Part shown: positions 33,057 through 44,098 of the stretch, one piece after another
Layout: each line of letters begins with the position of its first letter
How positions within the stretch are numbered: position 1 is the stretch's first letter
Source: Sipunculus nudus
Taxonomy: Eukaryota > Annelida > Sipuncula > Golfingiida > Sipunculidae
Length of the DNA stretch: 64,000 nucleotides
NCBI GenBank assembly: GCA_026874595.1
Contig: CM049322.1
Span: 24,403,400 to 24,467,399, forward strand
Direction: 5' to 3'
The notes under the pieces: model-generated
Told to the model about the DNA's origin: nothing
The model's input: the letters and a program-made list of their open reading frames with translations, nothing else
The model's database searches: none
Made by a program: the position numbers and the translations under genes

Positions 33057-35474
33057 TGATTGTATCTGGCACCACCAGTCTTGTATACGACAAAGCTATT
33101 CGATAGGTATAAATATGCCCAATTTCAAGATGATATATCAAATTCCTCTTTAGAAATAAGAAGGCACACACACTGTGCAAAAGTCATTGTAGGTGGCGAC
33201 ACCTGTCTTGTGAACGAGAAAGCCATCAAAGACACATAGACAGGTCATAATATCAGGCCAATACATCAAACTTACCTTGAGTCTGATGCATGGGGCTGAA
33301 TCGGCTTAGGAAAGAAAGGCAGTTGCCCCCAGGGAACTGTGACAAATTTGCCTGCTCAGGCTACTGCACTGAGTGAACTCATGACCTGCACCTGGCTAGA
33401 CTGGGTGAACTTTTGACCTGTACCTGGCTGCACTGAGTGAAATCTTGACCTGTTGCCTAGTCTGATACAGATGGCAGTCTGCCAAAGCTATAAATAGATT
33501 GGCTCCACATGCAGCCCTGAGGGGCATGACACCCATGAGGTGCCCATGAGGTGTTCACATGTCGCCCATGAGAGGATCACATGCCTTGTGCTTGGCTGCA
33601 CTGATTGAACTCTTGACCTATATCTGGCTGCACTGAATGAACTCTTGATCTATTGCCAAATCTGAAACAGTTGGCAGTTTCTTTACCTATTTAAATATAC
33701 AGACACAATCTTGGCCTGTTGGCAAATCTGTTTATACATACTGAAAGACTTTGGCTAAAATGCTTTTTTTTCAAGCTGAAAAATTCATTAACTTTTTATC
33801 AAAATATCTAGATTAATTAAAAATAAAGTTCTTTCATTGTTAAAGGTCCAATAATTCTGCCAAAAATCATTCAAGTAAACTTGAACAAAGGCCACCTAAG
33901 AATAATTTTTTTGCCATGTTACAGAAGTTATAATTGAAACAATAATTTTGTAAAAGAACAGTTTTGCAGTCCTCAGTTTTAGTTAGACATAATAATGGCC
34001 ATAAGACCAACTTAAGCTTTTCTGATATGATTGAAAAAAACATGTCTTAGGATAATTCTTTTGAAAAAATGAACGAATCAACTTGACATTTTCATCATAA
34101 ACATTTTAAGCTGAAAAAGGCTAAAATTATGAGGTTTTTGCCCATAAAAAACAGGTCAATGTAGGTGGCACCACAAAATCTGCAACTTCAAATATGAGTC
34201 ATGTGACCAACAATTGCACAAAACTCGGTAATGCTAGCTTCTGTCATTTCTGAGATAACTATGTCAGTATGCTTACTTGGCAAGATGACTGTTCAAATTC
34301 GTTTAACTTCACTAATATTCATCAAAAGCAAACCATTTGATCCAACTTGAGAGGGCTTGCCTCTGGGATAAATTCTGTAAAATACTGAACAATTAGGCTG
34401 GTCCATTTACAAGAAGCAGATAGCAAATAATTAGCTGAATCCCACAACATTTGATAGGTGACAGATTATTGCATAAAATCTGGGGATGGTAGCTCCTGCT
34501 ATTCCTGAGAAATTATGGGTTGATATACAGATGACCAATGACCCCAGTACAAAAAAAGGTCAAAGCAGGTGGCGCCACCAATACCTGAATTTCATATATG
34601 ACTCATGTGACCAACACTGGCATAAAATTTGGTGACGATAGCTCTGGCTGTATCTGAGACTGTCATTTTAGTATGCTTTTTTGGACAGATGACTAGGTTC
34701 AACTTCCTGTAATTCAGCTAAAATTCACCGAACTTGAACCATTTGAACAAACTTGAGAGAGATGGTATAAAAGATTATTTCTGTGAAATATTGAACAAAT
34801 TGGATTGACAGTTTTGGGGGGGGAGGTTTTTAATTTTTTTTTAGTTTTTTCTCTATAAAATCTGTAAAATCAGTGCATTAAATTTCATGATGCAAGCTCC
34901 AGTCGTTTTCGAAATAGTATGGGTCAACGTATACCTGTGATTGTAAACATTGCCTGGCATGAGGAATATCTAAAATCATAAATCTACATTTTTTAAAAGT
35001 TTTTTAAAACACATTCTTGTCAATATTAACCATAGATAACCTGAAATCTAAATGTCTGGAGGCATGATGTAACAGATGCTGATAAACTGGTTCCAGGCTA
35101 GATGTTTCTGCTTCACACAGCTAACATATATGGTAAAATGACTCAATTCAATCTTTATTATTCAGCCAAAATTCATTCTTTGGAACCATAAAAGACAATT
35201 ATTATAAGAATTATTCAGGGGATTATTCTTGTAAAATATTAAACAAATTGGCCTCAGTGGCGTCAGTCAAAAAACGTTTTGCAGGTTTATAACTCATATT
35301 GAAAAATATAGCAAAATGGCTAAGTTAAGCTTCCCATAACTCAGCCAAAAGTCACTGAACCAAAACCATTTGAACAAACTTGAATTATCAACATCTAGGG
35401 ATAATTAATGTGTGAGATTTAAGAATTTGGCCCAGTGGTTTTTGAGAAGAAGATCTTTGTAGCCACTGAGCTAA

Positions 35475-37868
35475 AATGGGTTATTCTTAGGTGACCTTTC
35501 TTCAAGTTTACTTGAATGATTTTTGGCAGAATTATTGGACCTTTAACAATGAAAGAACTGAATCTTTTATTTTTCTAGATATTTTGATAAAAAGTTTATG
35601 AATATTTCAGCTTGAAAAAAGCATTTTAGCCAAAGTCTTCCAGTATGTGTAAACAGTTTTGCCAACAGGCCAAGATTGTGTCTGTATATTTACATAGGTT
35701 AAGAAACTGCCAGCTGTTTCAGATTTGGCAATAGATCAAGAGTTCATTCAGTGCAGCCAGATATAGGTCAAGAGTTCAGTCAGTGCAGCCAAGCACAAGG
35801 CATGTGATCCCCTAATGGGTGACATGTGAACACCTCATGGGCACCACGTGATCACCTCATGGGTGTCATGCCCCTCAGGGCTGCATGTGGAGCCAATCTA
35901 TTTATAGCTTTGGCAGACTGTCAACTGTATCAGATTAGGCAATAGGTCAAGAGTTCACTCAGTACAGCCAGGTACAGGTCAAAAGTTCACCCAGTCTAGC
36001 CAGGTGCAGGTCATGAGTTCACTCAGTGCAGTAGCCTGAGCTAGCAAATTTGTCACAGTTCACTCAGGGCAACTGCCTTTCTCTCCTAAGCGTGGTCAGC
36101 CCCATGCATCAGACTTAAGGTAAGTTTGATGTATTGGCCTAATATTTTGACCTGTCTATGTGTCTTTGATTGGTTTCTCGTTCACAAGACAGGTGTCACC
36201 ACCTACAATGACATTTGCACAGTGTGTGACTGCTTATTTCTATAGAGGAATTTGATATATCATCATGAAATTGGGCATATTTATACCTATCGTATTTTAA
36301 TTATTGTATACTTGTCGTATACAAGACTGGTGGTGCCACCTACAATCATTTTTTGCACAGTGTGTGTCCCTGTATATTTCTCAGGAGGGGTTTGATATAT
36401 CAGTCTGAACTTGGGCATATGTATATATCTCTGAAACCTTTTTGTATACAAGACTGGTGGTGCCAGCTACAATCATTTTTAGCTCAGCTAACTGTAAGTA
36501 AACTGAGGTATAGGAATGGCGCTTTGTCTGTCGTCCGTCTGGACGTCCAGCCGTCCATTAGCAGGGCACAAATCATAACAGCTGGTCCTAGAAACTTCTA
36601 AGTGAACATCCCGGGAGGTCAATTAAACATTTCCTTGGAAACCTGAAATTAGGTCACTGCAACCTTTTTTCCTTCGAGCTTTGGGGCTTGAAAGTACCCC
36701 CCAGAATAGTAAAAAATTTGATACAAAACCTCCAATATCTTGATAATTAATGCATGATTTGTCATGAATTTTGCCTTGAATATTGACCATGACTAGTTTT
36801 GTCAGTTCCTGAAACATGGTGGCTTTCCTATTTTAACAAATGTTTTTCTATTTATTTACCATTAAATGACAACAATCATATCAGTTTCTCAGCTGTTATT
36901 ACATCTAGTGTCCCAAAACCTGGTGTGTTTATTGATCACAAGTGGATGCCTTATACTAATCACCCTGTCTGTCAGTCTGTCTGTTTGTATGTCTGTCTGT
37001 CTGTCAATCCGTCCATCCACACAAATTAGTTTCCAGATGATAACTCAAGTTAAGTTTGATATATTGGTTTCAAACTTAACTTATAACTGGCCCACCACTA
37101 AGGAATGTGTATGCATTTAAAGCCAAACTTTTTCATCGCAAACCTTCCATCTTCAAGATATTGCTAACCTGCCACTAAGGGAAGATTCTGTTTGATTTTT
37201 GGGTCATAGGTCAAGGGTCAAGGTCACAGGGCCCATCCATTCACAATTTAGTTTATGGATGATAATTCTGCTTTGGATAGACAGACTGGCTTCAAACTTG
37301 ATTTAATAATGACCAACCACATATGTAAATTCATTTTGATTTTCAGGGTCCAGCAATCTAAGTTGAAGGTCACAGAAGCCACATCTTTAAAAAGATTGTG
37401 GATGCACTGTAATTCAAACTTTTCATCCTGAACTTTCTAACGTTCACGCATGGCTTACTTGCACAAAGTGAGGAAACCTGTAGAATTTGAGGTTATCTGG
37501 TCAGAGGTCAAGGTCACTTTTTAATAGATTGTTACAATAATCCTAATGCTGCAAGTTCAAGGATATTAAGTTCTATGATTTTTTGGTTACATGGTCATTG
37601 GTTAAGGTCACAGAACTGTCATTCTGAAAAATTTCTTTAAAAATATCCTTATAGACAAATTCAACTGAGCGTTGAGACCCATGGGTCTCTAGTTGTGTTG
37701 TGTGCACCCATGCCAGAATTTCAGCAGTGATGTTTGTGTAATTGTTTCTTATTCAAAATGTTTAGTACCTGCATTGTTCATATACATGAGAAGTCATGGT
37801 CTAGCATTGAAGCATTATACCTGGTGAATTTCCCAATGCACAGGTTCGCATTAGGCCTGTAGGCCTTG
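35475..37868 (+). repeat. Inverted repeat pair, arm C
   Basis: Same repeat as copy A and the reverse of arm B. It ends at 37868 with TTCGCATTAGGCCTGTAGGC (37846 on). It contains the nested element E4 at the same site as E3 in arm B, so the inverted duplication postdates that insertion. GGTGGTGCCA and GTCACCACC variants of the common palindrome occur near 36190, 36330 and 36467. Confidence 0.82.
36479..37697 (-). mobile_element. Element E4, E3 counterpart in arm C
   Basis: The reverse orientation of E3: its right end lies at 36480-36510 (AGCTCAGCTAACTG) and its left end GAGACCCATGGGTCTCTAG at 37674-37692. At ~1.22 kb it is ~0.3 kb shorter than E3, with one or more internal deletions in the TGACCT modules. 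A CTGT microsatellite (36968-37005) corresponds to the GACA run of E3. Confidence 0.75.
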
Positions 37869-38399
37869 TTTTAAGTGGTATACCACTTCAACTGAAGCAT
37901 ATCTCAGAGGATATGGGGAACAGAGACCTAATTTCAGGTTTCCACGGAGATTTTTCATGGTCCTCCCTGGATGTCAAGTTAAAAGATTCTAGGCACAATG
38001 GTTACAATTCGTGCCCTGTTAATGGACAAACGCATCTTTGAAGGGTTCTAAAATAGAGGGAAAAAACCGCAAAAATTTGAAAAACAAGGCTTACAGGCCT
38101 AATGCGAACCTATGCAAAGTTTGGGAGTGTGAATGGAGGTTTATTCTTAAAACTTAATATTGATCCTTTTAAGTCCTGCATATCTACCTTAGTCATTATG
38201 ATTTCAGCAAAATGGACATTTCGGACCTGCTAGTTTCAGACTAGGACATTTTAAAACTAGAATATGGGTAGTCGACAAGCGACCATGTGTATCCGCAGAA
38301 ATCAGAGTGGGACGGGTGAAGTGAGGCATGGATTAAGTGGCAAGGAGAATAGAGTGAGGTGTGTTGTATATTAGCATGGATGTCTGCAGCTTAAACGTG
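37869..38399. repeat. Fragments of modular repeats
   Basis: A core unit (GGTTTCCACGGAGATTTTTC, ~37937) and a fragment of the copy A/B/C terminus (TACAGGCCTAATGCGAACC, ~38092) are recognisable. The remainder leads into the 280 bp tandem array. No gene seen. Confidence 0.55.
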
Positions 38400-39780
38400 A
38401 ATGTAGGTTGTGCCACCTGTCATAAAATCAAGAAAATTGTCCAGGATGTATAAACCTGCAAAATTTCAGGTGGATAAGTCAAACCACTGCTGTCATATGA
38501 GTGATTTTATCCCAAGGCAGATGAACAGATGGACGCTGCGCATAAGTGGTGGCAGGTGGCGTCACCAGTTTTGCCTATGATGAAGAGCTATGTGAGATCT
38601 ATACACGTGCAAAATTTTGGCCCAATCGGTCAAACGGTTCCCTAGATATGAACGTGGATGTCTGCAGAGTAAACCTGAATGAAGGAGGCGCCACCTGTCA
38701 TAAAATCGAGAAAGCTTTCCAGGATGTATAAACCTGCAAAATTTCAGGTAGATATGTTAAACCACTGCTGAGATATGAGTGATTTTACGCCAAGGCAGAT
38801 GAACCGATGGATGCTGTGCATAAATGGTTGCAGGTGGCGCCACCAGTTTGCATATAATAAAGAGCTATGTGAGATCTATACACATGCAAAATTTTGAAAT
38901 TTTGGCCCAACTGGTCAAACGGTTCCCAAGATATGAGCTTGGATGTCTGCAGAGTAAACGTGAATGTAGGTGGCGCCACCTGTCATAAAATCAAGAAAGC
39001 TGTCCAGGATGTATAAACCTGCAAAATTTCAGGTGGATAAGTCAAACCACTGCTGAGATATATGAGTAATATTATCCCAAGGTAGATGAACAGATGGATG
39101 CTGTGCATAAATGGTTGCAGGTGGCGCCACCGGTTTTGCCTATAATGAAAAGCTATATGAGATCTATACACATGCAAAATTTTGGCCCAATCGGTCAAAC
39201 AGTTCCCGAGATATGATCTTGGATGTCTGCAGAGTAAACGTGAATGTAGGTGGCGCCACCTGTCATAAATCGACAAAGCTGTCCAGGATGATTAACCTGC
39301 AAAATTTCAGGTAGATATGTTAAACCACTGCTGAGATATGAGTAATTTTACGCCAAGGCAGATGAACCGATGGATGCTGTGCATAAATGGTTGCAGGTGG
39401 CGCCACCAGTTTTGCCTATGATGAAGAGCTATGTGAGATCTATACACATGCAAAATTTTGGCCCAATCGTTCCCGAGATATGAGTTTGGTTGTCTGTAGA
39501 GTAAACATGAATGTAGGTGGCGCCACCTGTCATAAAATCGAGAAACCTGTGAAGGATGTATAAACCTGCAAAATGTTTTGGTGGATAAGTCAAACCACTG
39601 CTTAGATATGAGTGATTTTATCCCAAGGCAGATGAACAGATGGACGCTGTGCAAAAATGGTTGCAGGTGGCGCCTACATTTTTAGTGTATGTTATAAAGC
39701 TATCAAAGGGCTACATTTGTGCAAAAATTTTAGCCTGATCGGTCAAACGGTTCCCGAGATATGCGGGTTAATGTGTGGAA
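38400..39780. repeat. ~280 bp tandem array, about five units
   Basis: The phrase GCCACCTGTCATAAA recurs at ~38414, 38691, 38975, 39255 and 39522 (spacing ~270-284 bp). Each unit has two palindromic motifs: one after TTGCA (ggtggcgccacc at 38833, 39120, 39396) and one after AATGTA (38969, 39249, 39516). Each also carries CAGATGAACNGATGGA and GCAAAATTTTGGCCCAATCG segments. The first unit has decayed palindromes (38563, 38684). Short open frames here follow the repeat. Confidence 0.92.
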
Positions 39781-40089
39781 ACAGACACACGAATGGACGC
39801 TTGGCAGCAAAGAAAGGTCAGAGGTCAACAAACAATGAGGGTGCAGCAGTTCACATGTGACCTGATGATAAACCAGATTCGCTTAAAATGCAAACCAAGT
39901 TTTTTCAAACAGTTGAAAGATATAGTTCCAATAATCTGGGAATTTGCATCTAAACATTGTGTCCAGACGTCTAGACGCTGTCTAGACACCCCCTCAGAGC
40001 CAGGTCAGTTGCCATGGTGATGTCTGGACCCCACCTGTTTGTACTGAGGGACCTCTTGATTTGGTTGCTGAAACTCAGCATATTGTCAA
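39781..40089. other. Intergenic stretch
   Basis: Right flank of the tandem array, including AGGTCAGAGGTCAACA (two AGGTCA-like half-sites near 39816-39826). Nothing else recognised. Confidence 0.35.
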
Positions 40090-40649
40090 ATCTGTTTTCA
40101 AATACAGAATGCCTTTTTCAATTGGCTACAATGCTTTTTTAAAACTGTATTTACCCAATCTATTCTTATAAAACTGGCAGAACCCTACCATAGAATAATT
40201 CTTGTAAAGTTTAAACCAATCAGCTTAACAGTTTCATCATAAATCAGTGTATAAGCTAGAAGAGTTTAAAATTACATTTTCAATTGTAAAAAAACACATC
40301 AATGTAGGTGGCGCCACCAATACCTCAAAATCAGATATGACATATGTGACAAACATTGGTATAAAATTTGGGGATTATAGCTCTAGCTGTTTCTGAGATT
40401 TTAATTTTAGTGTGCTTTTTTGGACAGATGACTAAGTTCAATCTCCTGTAACTCGGCCAAAATCTCCGAACTGGAACCATTCGAAGAAACTTGAGAGATT
40501 GTTCCAGGGATCATTTCTGTGATATATTGGACAATTTGGCTGGACAGTTTCAGAGAAGAAGATTTTTAAAGGTTTTTATGCTTTTCTCTATAAAATCTAA
40601 ATTCATACAGATACCCAATAATAAGCTGCAGGGCACCAAGTTTCACATG
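40090..40649 (-). repeat. Dispersed repeat fragment, copy D (left of TIR element)
   Basis: It matches the inner modules of arm B: perfect GGTGGCGCCACC at 40307-40318, followed by AATACCTCAAAATCAGATATG, GGACAGATGACTAAGTTCAA and AACTCGGCCAAAATC. It resumes at 42935 (TGTGACTAATTC...GCTAGCTCC) after the inserted TIR element. Confidence 0.65.
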
Positions 40650-42929
40650 CTGTGTTTCCGCTAGCCATTCGCCACATCGCCAATTGCTAATAAAAATTGT
40701 GTGGCGAAAATTTGCTCACCAGCATTAGCCACGATGGCGAAAGTGAATTTTCCTGCTACCATCGTATCTGATATCATGACTGCTCAATGAAAGGCTGAAC
40801 GTAAAATAATGTCACACTTGTAAATGTTTTATTTCATGGTTGATTCTGCTATATATTTAGTCACTTTAAATAAAGTGTTTGAAAATAACTAAGCGTGCGC
40901 GTGTTGTTTTCTTGGTAAACTCGTCAATGTTGAATCAAAAGGAATATCGCGTTTTTTTTGGACTGCGATCATGTGCGATACACAAGCTAGAACCAATTTT
41001 GTTGTGAGAACGTAAAGATTTTAACAGGCAAAACAATAACGATGTATTTCTATGCAGCCGATTTAATTTAAAGAATTTTCTCTACAAGTGAAGATGGAAT
41101 ATGGCTTCTCGGTTCCTGTCTTTAGCGAGCCATGAAACAGATACACGGAGGCGATGTTTCTGACAAAACCAGGCCAGCTTTCTAGGGGTCTGAGGTCATC
41201 CTGACTTTTCAACTCAGAACACAGAACTTTATTACACTCAAGACTCATGAAAGACATATACTTTTTCATACACAGTAACTAAGGAAACGTTAATTCATGA
41301 TTATAACTGCCCTCTGTTGACGTTAACAAACAGTAAAATAACTATACATAACGATGTCTGGAAATGAAAATCCAATGGCCAGGCGATCTATAATTATATG
41401 CAACTAGGTCGCCAGCTGTGGCCATTTGGTACGCGGGGAAAGTTTGGACATGCCCTAAAGTTTCTTCGCTGCCGGAATCACTTCCTGTGGGTGACCATCT
41501 ATGCAGCAAAACAGGGCTTAAACATTGTTGGAAAAGTATAATAATTCATACATCGTTTTTTTTTACACGAGAAGTACATCGGCGCGCCGCCCTCATAGAA
41601 TTTGACATCGTCGTTGTAGCCTATGCTCTCATTTTTTACCGCCGTTATAAATAAGTACCCTCCCCCCATTAAAACTATGATTACCATATGTTACCGCCAA
41701 ATTTGCGTTAAACTTTTTGTTAAATGGCAGTCAAACTCATTTAATCGTTCGTTTTTACTCCTGCAAACGCCCGAGCGTCAGTTCAAGTGTCAGAACGAAT
41801 ACGGGTACACATGTACCCGAATTGATAACACGTCCTGTCATTGGTTCATTTAAACTCATTTGCATAGGCTGAGACGGCACTCTTTCCGAATATTGCCGAC
41901 GAGCTACCGTGCATACAAGCGGGCCATTAATGTTGCCAAACGGGAAATGCAAATTTTCGGGCGACGTACATGTCGAACTATAGATCTCATTTCAGTTCAT
42001 AGAAGCGTTACGGCTGTCAGACATTCGCGGCAGAGGCCATGTTCTTAGCCTGGGAGCTGCTTATTTCTCCACTGAAACATTTTAAATATTTATGCGCTTT
42101 CTATGGAGTATAAACCCCGCGTAATAAAAGCTGTTGCGCAAAACCGCTTTCTCAGCTGACGAATCCATCATGCATAAATGACCGTCCACCCATGCATGTG
42201 ATTTTCGCGGGCATACGGATTATGGTTCTTGATACAAGTGTACCGGGATGGATGTTACTTCGCACATTTCTCCAAGCAAACCCTGAATTTTACATGAATG
42301 AAATATTTATTAAGAAATATAAGGCCTCAGTCCCCTAGTTCCATAAATACATATATCATACAATAAAAATAAAAAATAAAATAAGAACATCATTTACATC
42401 TACTCGTGTGCAACCAAGGAATTTTCAACAGGAGGTCATATGTTGGTATAAAGTTTTTTTCAACAAAGTAATTTTTTTATGACAAATGAAAAGGGAACAG
42501 AGAAAGGTTTACAGTTAATTTATACAGTGTTTACAACGCCTAAAATATATGTTTAAGAGAAAGTAATTTTCAATTTTAATTCTTATTTCTTTAAACCATT
42601 TTCACCAGGTGTTTGTGCTTTTATTTTTCATCTGCATTTTGCTAAAACAGTAATACAATCTATTCATTGTTTTATTTTCTTTGAACATTTACTTTGCTAA
42701 AATGCAGAAACAAATTTCTTTATCTTGTGCAGAATGCTGAACATTGTATGAAAGATGGTTTAATTCAATGGCATTTGTTGAAAACCAAGCATGTTTACCA
42801 CACGAGTGTCATTCAGTCAGACAAAATTGTCGCCAAATGTGTGGCTAAAGTTAATTTGGTGTGGCTAAAAAAATCAGACACCCTTTAGCCACAGTGGCTA
42901 AAAAACAAAAACCCCAAGTGGAAACACAG
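40650..42929. mobile_element. Non-autonomous TIR element, 2.28 kb, TSD ACATG
   Basis: The ends CTGTGTTTCCGCTAGCC and (reverse complement of the right end) CTGTGTTTCCACTTGGG are imperfect inverted repeats. ACATG precedes (40645-40649) and follows (42930-42934), and comparison with the module at 34590-34650 supports a single copy in the empty site. Subterminal GTGGCGAAAA / GTGGCTAAA words repeat in both ends. TIR sequence resembles hAT elements, but an 8 bp duplication is not seen. Interior reading frames (41063-41269 minus, 41418-41654 plus, 41860-42048 plus) resemble no protein I recognise, so the interior may be a deletion derivative or captured DNA. Confidence 0.7.
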
Positions 42930-42934
42930 ACATG

Positions 42935-43075
42935 TGACTAATTCTTACATGTAATTTGGAGCTGCTAGCTCCGAGGGTTTCCGACTTACAGCCCTGGACT
43001 GCGGAAAGCCAGCCCTGGACGGCGGACGGACAACGCTGCGCCATCGCAGAAGCTCACAGGTTCGCTAAAAATCCA
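42935..43075. repeat. Right part of copy D and a right-end variant
   Basis: It includes a GGACGGCGGACGGACAAC tract and GCAGAAGCTCACAGGTTCGC followed by TAAAAA, a variant of the family right end. Confidence 0.5.
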
Positions 43076-44098
43076 GGTGACGCCACAAGTCTGCAGGAAC
43101 TGATGAAACACTCCATGATGAAAATTCATGCAAACAGTCATGGAGATGACTGCATCTGTTGTTCAGAAACTTAGAAGTTTTGTATCAAATTTTTAATTAT
43201 ACTGAGGGATACATACAAACCCTACAGCTCAAAGGATATGGGTAACAGAGACCTAATTTCAGGCTTCCAAGTAGATTTTTCATGGAATTCTCAGCATGTT
43301 AAATAAGAAGATTCTTAGTTGAATGTTTTCCATTTGTACCCTTGTTAACTGACGACTGCATCTTTGAAGGTCTCAAAATAAAGAAAAAATTGCGTAAAAA
43401 TTCGAAAAATATCTATCTGGCTTCACAAGCCTGCAGTAACTTATGAAACAGTCCATGATAAACATGCATGCAAGAATCATGATGATCAATGCATTAGTTG
43501 TTCAGATACTGGATCTTTTGCGTCCAATTTTAATGATTCTGGTACGTATTTCTGAGCCCAATAGCTCAGAGGATATGGGTAACAGAGGCCTAATTTCAGG
43601 TTTCCAAGAAGATTTTTCATGGACCTCCCTCGATGTCAAGTGAGAAGATTCCAGGTCCATTTATGCATTGTTAAGGGAAGACCACATCTTTGAAGGTGTC
43701 AAAAATAGAGAGAAAAAAAAAGAGTAAAAATTAGAAAAAATACAAGTGGCACCATCTGTTTTCAGGAAATTATGGAACACTATTCAATAAGCATGGAAAG
43801 AATCAAGGCAATCAATGCTTTAGTTATACAGATATAGGAACTTTTATATCAAATTATTCATTATTCTAGGGGGTACTCCTGAGCTCCACAGCTCAGAGGA
43901 TATGGATAACAGAGACCTAATTTCAGGTTTTCAAGAAGTTTTTTCATAGACCTCTACAGATATTTAGTTTAAAGATTCTGGGTCCAGCGGTTACAATTTG
44001 TGCCCTGCTAATGGAAAGCCGGACAACCGGATGGCTGGAAGACGGACAATGACCCATTAGCTATAGCTCAGATGACTTTCAGTTAGCTGAACTAAAAA
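43076..44098 (+). repeat. Modular repeat with ~335 bp iterated core and right end
   Basis: Three diverged units start at ~43097, 43438 and 43766 (GATGAAACACTCCATGAT or variants), each with a GTAACAGAG segment, CCAAGNAGATTTTTCATGGA-type and GGTCTCAAAATA-type segments. It ends with a terminal hairpin GCTATAGCTCAGATGACTTT then CAGTTAGCTGAACTAAAAA (44060-44097). Non-coding. Confidence 0.75.

Larger units (their letters stand above)
31343..35460 (-). repeat. Inverted repeat pair, arm B
   Basis: The reverse complement of arm C across most of its length. Matching landmarks: the terminus CCTACAGGCCTAATGCGAAC (31348) against 37843-37863; the GGGCATGACACCCATGAGG segment (33523) against 35860-35880; and 33842-33905 against 35475-35545. 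The inner part (33906-35460) has no partner in arm C but carries iterated ~400 bp modules, each with a GGTGGCGCCACC-type motif (34568-34579 perfect) and an AACTCAGCCAAAA segment that matches copy A. It contains the nested element E3. Confidence 0.82.

Noticed and set aside
38400-39780. CRISPR-like array
   Set aside because: Units are ~280 bp and repeat in full, with no short repeat plus unique spacers, in a eukaryotic context.
41063-42048. Captured host gene or transposase in the TIR element at 40.6 kb
   Set aside because: Frames are short, on both strands, and match nothing recognisable. The compositional oddity is reported only as a finding.
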